Notes: a model not told the origin generated them from the letters alone. DNA of 64,000 bases from Ampullaceana balthica (GCA_944989445.1 CALYLW010000014.1:1982478-2046477); one strand, 5' to 3'; positions 1-12,114 are shown, counted from the stretch's first letter. Translations and numbers: made by a program.

Positions 1-237
1 TTCAGTACGTTAACACACTACCATAATAACGTTTTCAGTACGTTAACACACTACCATAATAACGTCTTTCGGTACGTTAACACCTTGTGCCATAAAAACT
101 TCTTTTGGGGCGTTAACACACCTTACCACAATAACAACTTTTAGAACGTTTACACATGCACCGTACCATAATAACGTCTTTCGGTACGCTGACGCATTAT
201 ACCATAAAGATGTCTCATCGTACCATGATGATATCTT
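1..237. repeat. Degenerate minisatellite, unit about 33-38 bp
   Basis: Six to seven imperfect copies, each built around the words GTACGTTAACAC and ACCATAATAACGT. The first two copies are nearly identical and later copies diverge. The array runs off the left edge, so its true length is unknown. A small minus-strand open frame across it is a by-product of the repeat. Confidence 0.85.
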
Positions 238-360
238 TGATAATTTCAATTTTTCTCTATTGCATAATTTCGACACTAAAAAATCACTGGGGTCTTGAAA
301 TTGTAAATCATTAACTAATTTATATAGCTATTTCAATGTTTAATCCTATATAAACATTAT
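238..360. other. AT-rich unique sequence
   Basis: Nothing recognisable between the minisatellite and the microsatellite. Confidence 0.6.
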
Positions 361-425
361 GTGTGTGTGTGGGAGGTGGGGAGAGAGAGAGAGAGAGAGA
401 AATAAAGAGAGAGAGAGAGAGAAAT

Positions 426-523
<98 letters not shown>

Positions 524-541
524 AGAAGAAGAAGAAGAAGA
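361..541. repeat. Compound (GT)n-(GA)n-(GAA)n microsatellite
   Basis: A short GT run (361-371) passes into about 140 bp of GA dinucleotides (379-519), interrupted twice by AAATAAA, and ends in seven GAA triplets (519-541). Open frames of about 80-118 codons on both strands are pure Glu-Arg or Ser-Leu repeats and are not genes. Confidence 0.97.
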
Positions 542-709
542 TGCGTGTTCAATTGAGCTGATATCAAACAAGAAAAGAAAATTATCTGGGGGGAAAAAAG
601 GATTTTCGTAAATGATTTTTTTAGTCTCTGTTGTAGCCAAGACGGAGTATAGTCTACAATGAAACAAAGGGGGGCTACTTTTTTACTTTTATAACACATC
701 ATCTAATTT

Positions 710-1190
710 TTAATTCATTTATATTAACTCGTGGTGTCTGAGCCATTGCTTGCTTGCTTGCATGTTTGTCGAAAAAACTTTGGATCGATTTTTAACCCAC
801 TTCCTCGCAAGCTAGCGAGCTGAAATTTTGAAGGCAGTTTCGTACCGATGATAAAAACGATGTTTCAAAATTTCAGATCGATCGCATGTTCTGTCATTAC
901 ATTATTGAATTTTTAGATTGCATTATTAATCTCTATGCATCATGTTATATTTTTGAGATTGAGTGTCGCGAAGCGTATTATATTGAACGGCCTTTTCATT
1001 AATACTTTCCTGTTGCGCGATTTGGTGCGTATTCTATTGACAATACTTTTTATAAACATATTCCCGATCGGTGCGCATTATATTAAACACGTTTTACGAG
1101 ACAACTAAAATTTTGTATTTTTGGATTGTCTTGCGCTGCGTATTATAATGAACATTCTTTTAGTTATGTCTCGTACATAAATGACGGTTT
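710..1190 (-). mobile_element. 480-bp repeat family, divergent copy, reversed
   Basis: This is the reverse complement of the family seen at 16675-17154 and in three tandem copies at 46577-48036. Shared landmarks in order on the plus strand are TATTAACTCGTGGTGTC, the GCTTGCTTGCTTGC block, TCGATTTTTAACCCACTT, GAAATTTTGAAGGCAGTTT, GATCGATCGCATGT, and the GCGTATTATATTGAAC and TGCGCATTATATTAAAC motifs. Better copies carry a short terminal inverted repeat (AAATCCTTTAT); here both ends are mutated. It has no coding capacity and is probably a non-autonomous DNA element. The class is not established. Confidence 0.8.
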
Positions 1191-1536
1191 TTAAAAATTA
1201 AAATTCCAATACATACTGGTTTTGTTTGTGTCTTTTGAGAGCGGGGACTTAATTTTTGAATCGCGGGGTGCATGAATGAGGTGTTCAGGCTAAAAGCCTT
1301 ATTTGAAATGTTTGTGTAGCTTTGTCTTAGCAAAACATTCCTCATTTAGCATTCATTAGTTATTTGTTTTGCTTCAAAAAGGCTCAATGATGACGAAAAC
1401 AAATAATCCGTACATGCATGAGAATGGGCTTATAAGGGGAATACCCACAAGTATTTTCCATAAAATCAATAATTTTTTAAAATCTAAAACCGTGATAAAA
1501 TAAAACTACACTAGAGTAATATTTTATTTTAGAAAA
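1191..1536. other. AT-rich unique sequence
   Basis: Nothing recognisable. Confidence 0.5.
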
Positions 1537-2100
1537 AGATACGACCCGTGGCGTAGCATACGCCGCAGACTTGCTCATAGATAGTGCAAAGAAAAGGGGG
1601 GGGGGAGAACGGACACAAACTAAAGAACGAAGAGATCAACGTGAATGAACGTCGGGGTTGCTGTCATATTGATGGTCTTTAGACATGTGCACTGCGGCTA
1701 GCTACATGCCCCCACTCTGCACCAACCTAGCTTGCCAAATATAAACTGTGATTGGTCAACCCTAGCGAGAGTCATCTATGGTCACAAAAAAGGGGGAAAA
1801 GAACGGGCAAAAACAAACATTTAAAAAAAATAAAAAATAATGTTTCCGCTGCGCCTTGAATCCAGTACCTTCTGCGTGTAAGGCGGACATGATAACCACT
1901 ACACTACGAACAACATGTTATTCTGTGAAGGAACAACACAAGTGAACGCAAGAAGCATTGTTGGTCTCGAAACATGCCCCCCCCCCTTTTTTTTGAACCA
2001 ACTTCGCTTGATTGGTCGACCCCCGCGAGGGTCATTCGTCATGCTTATTTGCACACTACTCGCTCTTGATCTTGTTCTGTTGAATTATATATATATATAT
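1537..2100 (-). mobile_element. Non-autonomous Helitron, tRNA-Val-carrying family, copy 1
   Basis: Homologous over its length to 36267-36819 and 57775-58267. On the minus strand it ends with the near-palindrome built on GCGTATGCTACGC (1549-1566), the Helitron-type 3' hairpin. The terminal CTAG seen in the other copies has decayed to CTTT. The opposite end is a TA-rich run beside GAATTATATATA, as in sister copies. Internal landmarks are the ATAGTGCAAAGAAAAGGGG block, the CAAATATAAACTGTGATTGG block and the tRNA-like module. It encodes no Rep/helicase protein, so any movement would need an autonomous relative. Confidence 0.75.
1841..1912 (-). pseudogene. tRNA-Val-like module inside the Helitron
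   Basis: On the minus strand the D-arm region GTAGTGTAGTGGTTATCA is close to eukaryotic tRNA-Val. It is followed by an anticodon arm with loop CTTACAC (anticodon TAC, Val) and a CGGAAACA 3' acceptor half. The T arm is damaged (GGATTCAAGGC instead of GGTTCGAAACC) and the acceptor stem pairs poorly. The same module sits at the same place in the Helitron copy at 36267. It is best seen as a captured or ancestral tRNA segment, unlikely to be functional. Confidence 0.6.
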
Positions 2101-2728
2101 TCTCTTTATTGTTTAATTAATTTTTTTCCTTAAAAAGAAAATTAACAGAAATGAAAAAGAGGGGTTTCATAATTGTATAGAATTTAAAGCGATTGCTAGG
2201 TTACCTTAAGGTAGACCATATTTATATTAGACCTCCTTATTGAACACAACGATTGATTTGTCTCTAACATCGACTATGTCATTTTATGAGTTATAATGAA
2301 TATTGAGACTACGATATACAGGTATCGGTTTAGGGAGCATGTGTGTATGCTTTTGTCTGTGTATATGTGTGTGTGTGTGTGTGTTTTGTGATGGTGTGTG
2401 TGTGTGTGTTGAGGGGGCGGGCCGGGTAAGGGGAGGGTTCGATAAAAGAAAACACATTGCTAAACTTTTACAGACCAATGTTTCACCCACATGAAATGCA
2501 CAAAGCACTTCAACGAACGTGTAGTGGTGCTTGGAATAGTGGGCAGGGGAAGCGAATGCTCCCCCCTCCCCCTCCCCGGCTCTTCACAACGCCCTAATGC
2601 CTGGCCCAACACAAGCGCCCCCCCCCTTCCCCCCATGCTATTAGCCCCGGCCTAATCAAGTTAAAACAATATATATACATCAAGCAAAGTGAACATCAAG
2701 AGGTGGGTGGAGATTGGTGGCTCGGATG

Positions 2729-2762
<34 letters not shown>

Positions 2763-3384
2763 CCCTTAGCCTTTTGAGAAAGTCAATGTTACCTGGTGGG
2801 TAGAAATGCGACAGGAACCGTCCGTTTGTTTCCAATAAGCGCTCTATTTGGTAGTACTCCTGGGCCTTGCTCCTCCAAGAATATCATTGCTCCTCTATGC
2901 GCACAGCTTCTCCAGTAAGTTTGCGCACCGCTCCTTATGTAAATTTTTGCGCACCGCTTCTTCAAGTTTCTTGTCAGTGGAAACACTTTCTTTCTTCTTT
3001 AAACCCGAATTTTTAATTTTGTCGTTGTCGAAAATCCTATCTATCCTCCCTGCACAATGAATCACTCAACACAAGAACAAATCCATCCGTCCTGGGAACA
3101 ATGAAAAAAAGTATTGCTGAAATGTGAGTTGAGTGTCTCCTTGGAGTTGGCGCTATCACCGCAGCATCACGTCACGAGTTAGTCTCTGCTTGGAAATAGA
3201 TGAAGACAGATACTGATGTTAGTCTCGTGCTACACACGGGTTTTTTTTTGGAGAATACGAAAAACAAATAAAAAATAAAAAATGTAAACAACCGATGCGG
3301 AATGGATGGACCATAGTATGTTCCCCACCACGTCACTTGAACAAATTACAGAAAATCTTCGAAATATTACTGGTGACGTTGAAT
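2101..3384. other. Low-complexity patches in unique sequence, two GT microsatellites
   Basis: GT-rich tracts lie at about 2340-2412 and a clean (GT)n at 2730-2761. C-rich runs lie at 2560-2635. Between 2860 and 2970 the word GCGCACCGCTYCTT recurs a few times. No coding region, RNA gene or transposon end is recognisable. Confidence 0.6.
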
Positions 3385-3387
3385 CTG

Positions 3388-3655
3388 TTGGTTAAACTAG
3401 AGGCTGTAAAACTAGAGGCTGTAAAACTAGAGGCGGTAAGACTAGAGGTGGCAAAACTAGAGGCGGTAAAGACTAGCGGTGGCAAAACTAGGGGGGGGGG
3501 ATAAAATTAAGGGGGATATAACTAGAAGTAGTAAAACTAGCGGTGGCTAAACTAGAGAAGGCTAAACTAGTGGTGGCTAAACTAGAGGTGGCTAAACTAG
3601 AGGTGGCTAAACTAGAGGTGGCTAAACTAGAGGTGGCTAAACTAGATATATAAAA
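3388..3655. repeat. 15-bp minisatellite
   Basis: About 17 imperfect copies of TAAACTAGAGGTGGC and variants (GGCTGT, GGCGGT), interrupted by a G-run near 3491. Decayed units continue to about 3720. Because the unit is five codons, both strands stay open (KLEAV and SSLAT peptide repeats); these are not genes. Confidence 0.93.
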
Positions 3656-3865
3656 ATTAGACATATCAAAACTTGATATTATACAACTGGAGATAGTAAA
3701 ACCGAAGACAGAGATAACAGAATTAAAGCTATTCAAACCAGGGATGGTACTGTTGTTGTATATTATCAAATCATATAATTCCATTTAATATATATTTTTT
3801 TTAAAGTTTGTTGTTGCAAGAGAAATATTTTTCAAAATTTTGTCCATACCATTTAACTTTTAATT

Positions 3866-3972
3866 ACAGTTACATTTTATTGATAGTTACATTTGATTGA
3901 TAGTTACATTTTATTGATGGTTACATTTGATTGATAGTTACATTTTATTGATAGTTACATTTTATTGATAGT
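3866..3972. repeat. 18-bp minisatellite
   Basis: Six copies of TAGTTACATTTTATTGA with T/G variants. Confidence 0.93.
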
Positions 3973-3984
3973 ATTCAGAAAAAA

Positions 3985-4147
3985 GAGCTGTACCGTAAAC
4001 AATGCTGCATATGTAAACCAAATAACAGCTCTATGTGAACAACGTTGAAGATGTGAATGAAATAACAGCTCAATGTAAAAATTGCTGAAGATGTGAACCA
4101 AATAACAGCTCTATGTAAACAATGATGAAGATGTGAACGAAATAACA
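3985..4147. repeat. 40-bp tandem repeat, four copies
   Basis: Four imperfect copies, each containing AGCTCTATGTAAACAATG, GAAGATGTGAAC and AAATAACA. Confidence 0.85.
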
Positions 4148-4499
4148 AGACTTAAGATGGATATGATCATTATTTGATAGGCCCACACACACCACGATAG
4201 TTTATGAACACAAATAATTGTACGTTGCACTCTTGGTTAAAAATCACGATGCTACAAGATTGTCACTTCTGAAACCACCTCGAAAAAGTGCCAGCTAATC
4301 AGCCGCTCAGTAGCATTGCGTGCGTATATAAACTGAGGGAATACATAACACAAGTTTATTGCATGGATTACATTTATCTTATCCCATAATCCTGTTAGCT
4401 GCAGCGCATTCAATAGGTCACAACACATAATGTTTTTAAGAGTTATAACTAAAGTGTTTTATGTTATATTTGTGGGCTTGGGTGTAATGAGTGGGGTTA
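4148..4499. other. Unique AT-rich sequence
   Basis: Nothing recognisable. Confidence 0.5.
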
Positions 4500-4985
4500 A
4501 AAGTTCGTGTTTATGAGAGATAGGAGTTTAGAATGGGCTTTCGGGGGGAAAATATTGGGCTTTGTATGATATACTGTTAGTAAAATATGACCTGTATGAA
4601 TAGGCTTTACATGGTATGTATGAAATACCTGAAATGGAATGTGATCTGGACTGTGTGAAAGTTCGTGTTTATGAGAGATAGGAGTTTAGAATGTGCTTTC
4701 GTATTAAGCTCTGTATGATATACTGTTAGTAAAATATGACCTGTATGAATAGGCTTTAAATGGTATGGGATATGTCTAAAAGACCTGAAAAAAATGTGAT
4801 CGGTGTGAAAGATCTTAAAGGGTATGAGGTCTGTTTGAAATTATTTAAATTGTATGAGATCTGTATGAAATGAATTAAAAAATTTGATCTGTTTGATAGG
4901 CATTGATAAGGTATCTGAATTGTTTGATAGGCTAACATTATTGGTATGTAGTCTGTATGAATGACTGTATGGTATTTGATCTGGA
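4500..4985. repeat. About 160-bp duplication merging into degenerate short repeats
   Basis: AGTTCGTGTTTATGAGAGAT and the following block ending in AATAGGCTTTA occur at about 4502-4605 and again at 4662-4758. From 4760 to 4985 decayed units of roughly 30-35 bp built on GATCTGTATGAAA and GGTATG continue. Confidence 0.75.
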
Positions 4986-5347
4986 AAAAAACACCCACAA
5001 AAGCCGACTTGATACAATATTGATTTCCATATGTTTTATCGTATCCGTTATGATTAAAACAACTGCCAAGCTGTACAATTAGGGAACATTTAAACTTTTA
5101 ATATCTTGATTTAATCAACGAAAGAAGAATGCGTATAGTTACCTTTTGGAAGACAAATTCAATACGGGATTCGGAAAATAGCTAGAAGCAATATTATGAA
5201 GACAACTTGAATGTACTATTATTATTAAGAAAACAACTTAAATGACACATTTGGAAGCGAACTTCAAAACCCAATTAAGAAAACGACTTCTTTGCGTTTT
5301 GCGGCAAATATCTTTAACTCTTCAGTATAAAAATAGCTCTAATTCTA
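4986..5347. other. Unique AT-rich sequence
   Basis: Nothing recognisable apart from AAGAAAACRACTT words around 5150-5290. Confidence 0.45.
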
Positions 5348-5706
5348 TTTTATAATAAATAGAAGTAAAAAAAAAGATGTAAAAAAAAACAAGTTTTTAT
5401 AAGCAGACTAAAAAGAAGAAAATAATTAAAACTTATAAGTTCAAGTACTAATTTAATATGACTAAAAACGTGGGGCGGGCGCTTATGAGGTTTAACATAT
5501 GCAGTTCATTCATTCTCTCACTTATAGATCTCTCTTTTGCCTTCTAAATTATAAATCTTTAATTTTTATACCAAACACCCGCCCCATGTTTTTAGTCATA
5601 TTAAATTAGTACTTGAACTTATAAGTTTTAAATTATTTTCTTCTTTTTAGTCCGCTTATAAAAACGTGATTATTAAAAAGTTTTTTTTTACTTCTATTTA
5701 TTTTAT
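5348..5706. mobile_element. Fold-back element: two 130-bp inverted arms
   Basis: The left arm (about 5348-5480) and right arm (about 5575-5706) are reverse complements with few differences. They share AAAAAGAAGAAAATAATT, ACTTATAAGTTCAAGTAC and TAATTTAATATGACTAAAAA, and meet at the GTGGGGCGGGCGC / ACACCCGCCCCAT inner ends. The spacer is about 95 bp. Such a structure is typical of a fold-back MITE. It has no coding capacity and I could not define a target duplication. Confidence 0.8.
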
Positions 5707-6764
5707 TCTTTTTAGTCTAAGTGTATGCTATGGTGAGTTTTGAAGTATTGATTATGTTCAAATATAATACGCATTGCCCGACAAACATTTACAGACTGAA
5801 AATGACTGATCTCCCCTTGATGTTAAACATAGTTGATGTGGTCGGGGTTGGTGTGAACTCGGCACTTGAATGTAATGTAAACAGGAGCAGACGGATAATA
5901 AATATGCTTATATATATATAAACTAAAAAGTTCAATAATTTAATAACGGTACATTCGATCGATCTGAAATTTTTATAAATTGCATTGTCATCCATGATCT
6001 ATCTGTGGTAGAATTTTGAGATCTCTATGACTATCAGAAATGGTTTAATTTTATGTTGGGAGATTTGAAGAATTGTGGGCTAACTGGAACGAAAGTGAGT
6101 TAATAAAAACGTGGTAAAAAAGGGGGCTTTAATTCTACATTATAAAGAAAATTTCAATTCCATATTATAAAATTACTTTCAAACTAAATTGACAACTTCA
6201 TTTTTACAGTAGGTACATACCGTTAATGCTGCATAAAACAAGAACAACAACACGGATTACAACTACTTAAATCTTATCATTGTTTCCTAGTTGGAAAAAA
6301 AAACTCCCCATTAAATTTGTATAAAACCAGCCCCTTTGTTGAGCCCCTCAAGGTTGTATTAACAGTAGTAGACATAACGTTGTCATTGGCGTCAAATTAC
6401 TTCATTTTCACTGAAATCATCCACAACGTACAGTGAACGAAATGAATCATTTTTATAATTTAAAAAAAAACAACAAACGCCCCCCTCATACCCCCCCCCC
6501 GCCCACCAATTCCTGGTTTTTAATGGTAGAGTTTCCCGTGAGACGCTCAAACCGCGACAGGAAATAATCCCCCCGAGGGAAAACTGGATAAATTATACGT
6601 AATCATCAAGAGATTAAAATAAATCACTCGGTTTGTCCTCGCGATGTGATACTCTACATTTCGGAATGTAACATAAGTTAAGACCTAGTATCTCGGGAGA
6701 TCGCAAGTCAGGATTTACTTTTTTCAAATCGCATTTTAAAAACGAAAAAAAAGCACACAAAAAA
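5707..6764. other. Unique AT-rich sequence
   Basis: Contains a short (TA)n at 5911-5920 and C-runs near 6490. No supported gene or transposon end. Confidence 0.5.
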
Positions 6765-6765
6765 C

Positions 6766-7019
6766 AAACTCCGACATTCATTAAAGTCGACCTATCATTT
6801 CCGAGGCAAAGATGTTGGCAAATCTTGTTTGGACGCTTCGGTGCTTTTAATATTTTAACCACCGTAAACGATTTGGTGTCATATCTTTTTCAAAAAAAAC
6901 TCCGACATTCATTAAGTCGGCCGATCATTTCCGAGGCAAAGACATTGGCAAATCTTGTTTGGACGCTTCGGTGCTTTTAATATTTCGACCACCGTAAACC
7001 ATTTGGTGTCAAATCTTTT
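6766..7019. repeat. Direct tandem duplication, unit 131 bp
   Basis: 6766-6892 and 6897-7019 align nearly end to end from ACTCCGACATTCATTAA through CATTTCCGAGGCAAAGA to ATTTGGTGTCA. They differ at scattered sites, so the duplication is not very recent. Confidence 0.9.
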
Positions 7020-7589
7020 GAGCAGACAGAGATTTATTGTTTCATATTAATGATTTTTTCCTCTTTGCTTGAGGTACTAATTCCCAATGATAAAATGCCT
7101 CTTTTGGCTTAAGAGTCCATAGCAATTGTTTGTGTGTGTATGCGTTATTTTTTAATTTATTGTTTTTTTAACTAAATATTTTTGTTGTTGTTTTGTGTTA
7201 CAATAATAAGTGATTACCCCAGACAACGCGAAACATTGATATTGCAAAAAATAAATAAATAAATAAATAAAATTTAAAAAATCTAATTTTAAATTCCAAT
7301 CGACTAAATACGATATGAACTTCTTTGATGTGGCAACAAAAAGGGATTACTCACAATATGAACATTCGAATTGTCTTTGATGCGATGATACAGGGAAATC
7401 GATGAAACAATAAAATATGAAACATTCGAGCGGTCACTCATACAACAAAATCGCTGCAATCTTATCTTGAACTTGAATGTTTATAAATTGTATTAAAAAT
7501 TTTTTTAGCCCCCCCCCTTCCCCCCCCCCAACAAAAAGTGACGGAAAAAGAAGGAATTTCTCGCCTCCATGCCTTATTTCTGTTTCAAT
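7020..7589. other. AT-rich unique sequence with (AAAT)n at 7247-7272
   Basis: Apart from the AAAT microsatellite and a C-run near 7510-7530 nothing is recognisable. Confidence 0.5.
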
Positions 7590-7855
7590 TAGGGATGCAC
7601 CGGATTCAAATGTTTGAGATCCAGTCGGAGCCGGATTTGGCCGGACATATAAAGTGAAATCCGACCAGAGCCGGAGCTGGATAAGTAAAAATGGTCGGAT
7701 TCCGGATTTGTCGGAGCCGAAGCCATTATATATTTAAATATTTTATGGCTCTACCGGCCAGCCGGATTTGGCCAGATTTATGAAGTGAAATTCTGCCGGA
7801 GTCGGATTTGTAAAAATGGCCAGATTTGCCGGAGCCGAAATCCGGTACACCTCTA
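7590..7855. mobile_element. hAT-type MITE with perfect 8-bp TSD
   Basis: A 266-bp element flanked by the identical octamer GTTTCAAT at 7582-7589 and 7856-7863. Terminal inverted repeats are TAGGGATGCACCGGATT on the left and, reversed, TAGAGGTGTACCGGATT on the right. The interior is made of CCGGATTTGGCCGGA-type words that are themselves inverted. An 8-bp TSD plus TAGGGRTGYACC ends fit the hAT superfamily. It has no coding capacity. A decayed relative lies at 45643-45865. Confidence 0.92.
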
Positions 7856-7863
7856 GTTTCAAT

Positions 7864-9044
7864 TAAAGAAATGGGCATCTTCGCTAATTCTTATCAGTCG
7901 CTTTTTCAATGCCGGGAGAACATTCATTTCTCGTGTAACTGAGGGTCCGAACACCAGTCGCCAATCACGCACGGGCTTGTCTCCCGGTCAAACGACACCA
8001 CGGCAGCGAATGTTGAGTGCGGCCGATTTGTTTTTTGTTGTTGTGACGTCCTGGGGGTCCCTCCTCCGCCATTCACCTCTCTTACCCCTGGGTCTCATCT
8101 ACAACCCCCCCCCCAACACACAACTCACCAAACCTCAACTAATTGGCAAACAAGTATTTGACATTTTTGTCCTATTGCGAATCACTCCCCTGCTACCAAG
8201 GCCAAACTGTAGGGTTATTACGTTAAAGTGTAGCCACTACCCCACCCCCACGCAACACATACACTCTCTGTTCAGATTCGTTCCAAGGCGTGTCGAAATA
8301 TAGAGTGGGGAAGGTGGGGTGGGTATCCTGCCCGCCAGAAAGGGGGGGGCGGGCGGGACACTCATAATGACAAGCGTTCCGTCATTTGTTGAAATCATAT
8401 TCTGGAGAGTTTCGCTGAACCACGAGCGCAAGGGCCACTTACTTCATTAAGATCTTTTTAAAAAAATATTACTCCTAGCCTCTCTTACGTCTATCTTAAC
8501 CCGTTATTTCTATCATTCCTGCCCCCCTCTTCCCCCTCAATACCCTTCATAGACTTCCACCCCCACCCCTCCCCCACCACTTTTTCAGACCTGGAGTAAA
8601 GACTTGAGTTCGGAGGTCGACACCAAACAGATAGAAACAGCTGCTCATAGGACTCGAGCTTTTAAAGCGAGAATCCCCCCTCCTCACAACCTCCCATTCG
8701 TTAGAAGCCTTCAACCCGGGTAATTCAAGTCAGATGCCAGAGGAGAACCAAAAATCGCACCCAACTCAAGACCCGGCGGGGTTCGCTCAAGTAATTCTTT
8801 CCCATTTGCCAAAAAAAAATAAAAAAATCAAAGACAACCGCTCGAAACCATCAAATTATGTCACAACTGTTCCAGGTTTATCGGGGAAATAACATGATGA
8901 GTTCAATATCACTTCAACGTTACTCGACGGCTGGACGCTTTGTTTAAATTTGTCTGCGCATCACTTAGTAAGATTTTATTTTTCAAAAAATTATATATTA
9001 ATCACAGTCAATACGATTCCTCTAGACACAACTTTAAAATATAG
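7864..9044. other. Mixed unique sequence with C-rich and G-rich runs
   Basis: Homopurine/homopyrimidine patches at 8100-8115, 8335-8360 and 8520-8580. A 108-codon plus-strand frame at 7977-8303 has no domain I recognise and overlaps low-complexity sequence. I do not call it a gene. Confidence 0.45.
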
Positions 9045-9330
9045 GCCTATCTTATCTTATCTTATCTATACAGACACTCCTTCTATGTAGAAGATAGTTG
9101 CGTCCACAGACCATGACAGATGATCTGTTGGCAAGTGATGCAGCATTCACAGGCCACGGCTTTGTGGGTTCCACGCATTACCCTGCCGCCTAACTACATG
9201 TAGTGTTAGGTACCCATTCGGAGCGGGGTGATTCAGGGACGCCCTAGGCCCCGGGAACAAACCCTTGCCTTCACACGGATTCGAACCCGTGACCATCGGT
9301 ACGACAGTCCAGTGCGCAATATTTTAATGA
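9045..9330 (-). mobile_element. tRNA-derived SINE
   Basis: On the minus strand the 5' part (9330-9270) has GCGCACTGGACTGTCGTACC followed by GGTTCGAATCC, a perfect pol III B-box (9277-9287 reversed). A tRNA-unrelated body of about 200 bp follows. The 3' tail is a pentamer repeat, read on the plus strand as repeated TATCT at 9048-9067. This is the architecture of a tRNA-head SINE with a simple-repeat tail; the partner LINE is not identifiable here. The A-box is degraded or missing. Confidence 0.75.
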
Positions 9331-10245
9331 TGCATTTTTAAAAATATATGAATTTATATTATTTCTATTTTTTCAATTCGTTTTTATTACGGCAATTCGG
9401 TAAATTTTATATTTATAGATAGTTTTTGGTATGAAGAAAAAATCAGATAAGTCTTTCAACAATCTCAAGCACTATAAAAGTGTAAAATTTTATTGTTGGC
9501 GTTTTCTAAAGTTTCTAATTAATTTTATTCAACATATAATTAATATTTATTTCTACTGGTCCCTCAAGCTTCAGTTACTGACAAGAACACTGAGATTCTT
9601 TCAATAATTTAAAGTATAATAGCGCAACAATTAAAATAGTGTAGGGCTCATTAAAATTTTCGCTATCATAGAAAAAAGTAAATAGATCTAAATGCAAACA
9701 TAAATTATATATAAATATATATTTTATGATCAAGAACTAAATAGATACCAAAATGATCATTAATCTTTTATTTACTTACGGATTATTTTATTCCACTTTT
9801 CAAATTAAAAGCAAAAACAAATTCTGGGTTATTCCCTTTATTATATTATTTTAAACCCAGTGCGCTGTTGAGTGTGCATAGAATAATTAAATATATACAA
9901 GTCTGTATAATTAATGTCTGCGTTAGTTTGTTAACATGTGGAAATTCTTTGCGCTAAACTATATATATATATATATATAAAATAAAAAACTTTTTGGTTT
10001 TAATACATAACATCGCCTTTATCATAAAAAAAATATCTCAGAAATATCCACTTAATAACCGGGCTGTTAAAGTGACACATGATGGTAACCCAATAGCTTA
10101 ACTCATCACAGGAGACCTGGGGGAAAGTGGATAGTGACACGGTCAGAAGTAACCTAACGCTAGGCCCGCAGGTGGTTTTTCTTTTCTTTTTTTTTCCTAG
10201 GTAAAATCATTATTTTATTTTATCACAAAGGCTATTTTCCAGTCG
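9331..10245. other. Very AT-rich unique sequence
   Basis: (AT)n at 9960-9980. Nothing else recognisable. Confidence 0.5.
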
Positions 10246-10497
10246 CACTGTCAAATTACACAAAGCCTGACACATTTAACTGTGATGTTACTTGAATTCA
10301 AACAATAGAACTGTCAAGTTACACTAAATCTCAAATATAAATGTGCTTTAACTTTAATTCAAACAATAACACTGTCAAATTACACTAAATATCACATTTA
10401 TAATTGTGTTTTAACTATATTTCAAACAGCTCGACTGTCAATCAATTTCACTAAATTTCACATATAAAACTGTGCTTCAATTTAAATTCAAACAATA
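10246..10497. repeat. About 62-bp tandem repeat, four degenerate copies
   Basis: Each copy holds CACTGTCAAATTACACTAAA, a CACATTTA-type centre and AATTCAAACAATA. Confidence 0.85.
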
Positions 10498-12100
10498 GAT
10501 TATAGAATTTTCCATTTACACTATGTAAGCATTAACTATTTGACTGCGTCTTATATAATTGCTGAATTATTGTGTTGAAAATTTAATTTGAACTTATCGT
10601 TAGTTCTACGTTACAAATGTTCAAAACACCAAACTTAAAAAATATGTTTTTTTTTAAATTAGGAAAAACACTAAATCATCATTAATGAATTTGAAAACTC
10701 CACACAACAATGGAATCTAATCTATTAATTTATAACAAAGATGAAATTATTTATAAAAAATGTGACTAATTATTAATTTTCATTTTTTAAAAATTAAGAA
10801 ATTAAATTTAATTTTGCTTTAGTTCGTGCATTGCAGGATCAAATTAACACATATTTTATATGAACAGCTATTCTATCTGAAAATACATAATGGTCGTACA
10901 TTATATAAAAACCCTTTAGTACACGTGAAAACATAGTATATAAAACGCATATTTCATGTGAACACCTATTATATATAAACACACCTTTTATACGGACATA
11001 TCTCACGTGAACGCATATTTCAAGGGAACACATGTTTTCAAGAGCACGTTATTGTCGTTATATAAACACACGGGTTTTGCAGGTACCGGTTCTTAAAATC
11101 ATATAAATACCGATGACATCTTATAGTTGTAATTGTTGTAAAGGAAATATCAGTGACAGCTTCGTTGTTGTGGATAATTTAGAATTTGTTGTTTATGTTG
11201 GGGCGTGGTTTAAAGTCTACCCTCTCCCCGGCAATTGTTATCCGATGAATGCTTAGTAAAGGAGTAATTTTCAAGGGGTGTTTGTTATTTTGACGCTGAA
11301 AAAATAAAAATACTCATCTCCTCAGAAGTTTTTTTTTCTTTAAAAAGAATAAACAAACAGTTACCGGCTGATTTAAAAGCCTTAACATTTAATGAAACTA
11401 ACATTGTGATTAGTTTAAAGGCTTCTGATATTTTATCAAAGTTATTATTTCAAAGCCTTTGACTAATTATTTGAATATCTGACATATCAGATCTAACATT
11501 TAAAATGTCTTGTAATATGTCTATTTTAAAAAAAAATAATAAAAGCTTTATTTCTTTAAATTTATTCTCATTTAAAAACAAAACAAAACTTTGTCTAATT
11601 TCCATATAACTCTACAAATAAGCTCAGGCTACGTTGTTAACTATTTTCTTTTTAAAGTACAATCTTCAGTGATAAAAACCTCACATACCAGAACTTCAAT
11701 AAATTTGACTTACTTTCTGTCTATCAAAGAAAATTGCAGAAATGCATACCTTCATTGTGCGTTACGGGTATCAAATTATAGTTATAATCCAAAACTCGCT
11801 TCAGATTCCGCTCAAACAACAAACTTAATGCGTCACTTCATCGGTATTCAGGTTTACAAATTGTCAAATATCACAACTAACTACCTGAAAAGAATCAACA
11901 CTTTTCTCTGGCGTTTCAAAAGAAAAAAGCAACAACAAACAAAATCAAATTCTACTTTTTGGCAAATAATCCACGTGAGTTTTATATCAGACCTAACTTT
12001 TTTTTTCTTGATGAATTTTTGAACTGAAATCTCGTATCCTCCCTCGTTTTTCAATATATCTCCATAAAACACCATTGATCCGGCCGTGTGCCACTAGAAT
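10498..12100. other. AT-rich sequence, with weak short repeats at 10850-11050
   Basis: Around 10850-11050 words such as AACACATATTTTATATGAAC recur in decayed form. A 143-codon plus-strand frame at 11591-12022 has a skewed, AT-driven composition and no domain I recognise. I do not call it a gene. Confidence 0.45.
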
Positions 12101-12114
12101 CGTTTTGTAACAAT

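Noticed and set aside
320..702. Open frames of about 80-118 codons across the GA microsatellite
   Set aside because: Pure dinucleotide-repeat peptides on all frames; no unique coding sequence.
11591..12022. 143-codon plus-strand frame as a gene
   Set aside because: Composition follows AT-rich background; no domain or start context.
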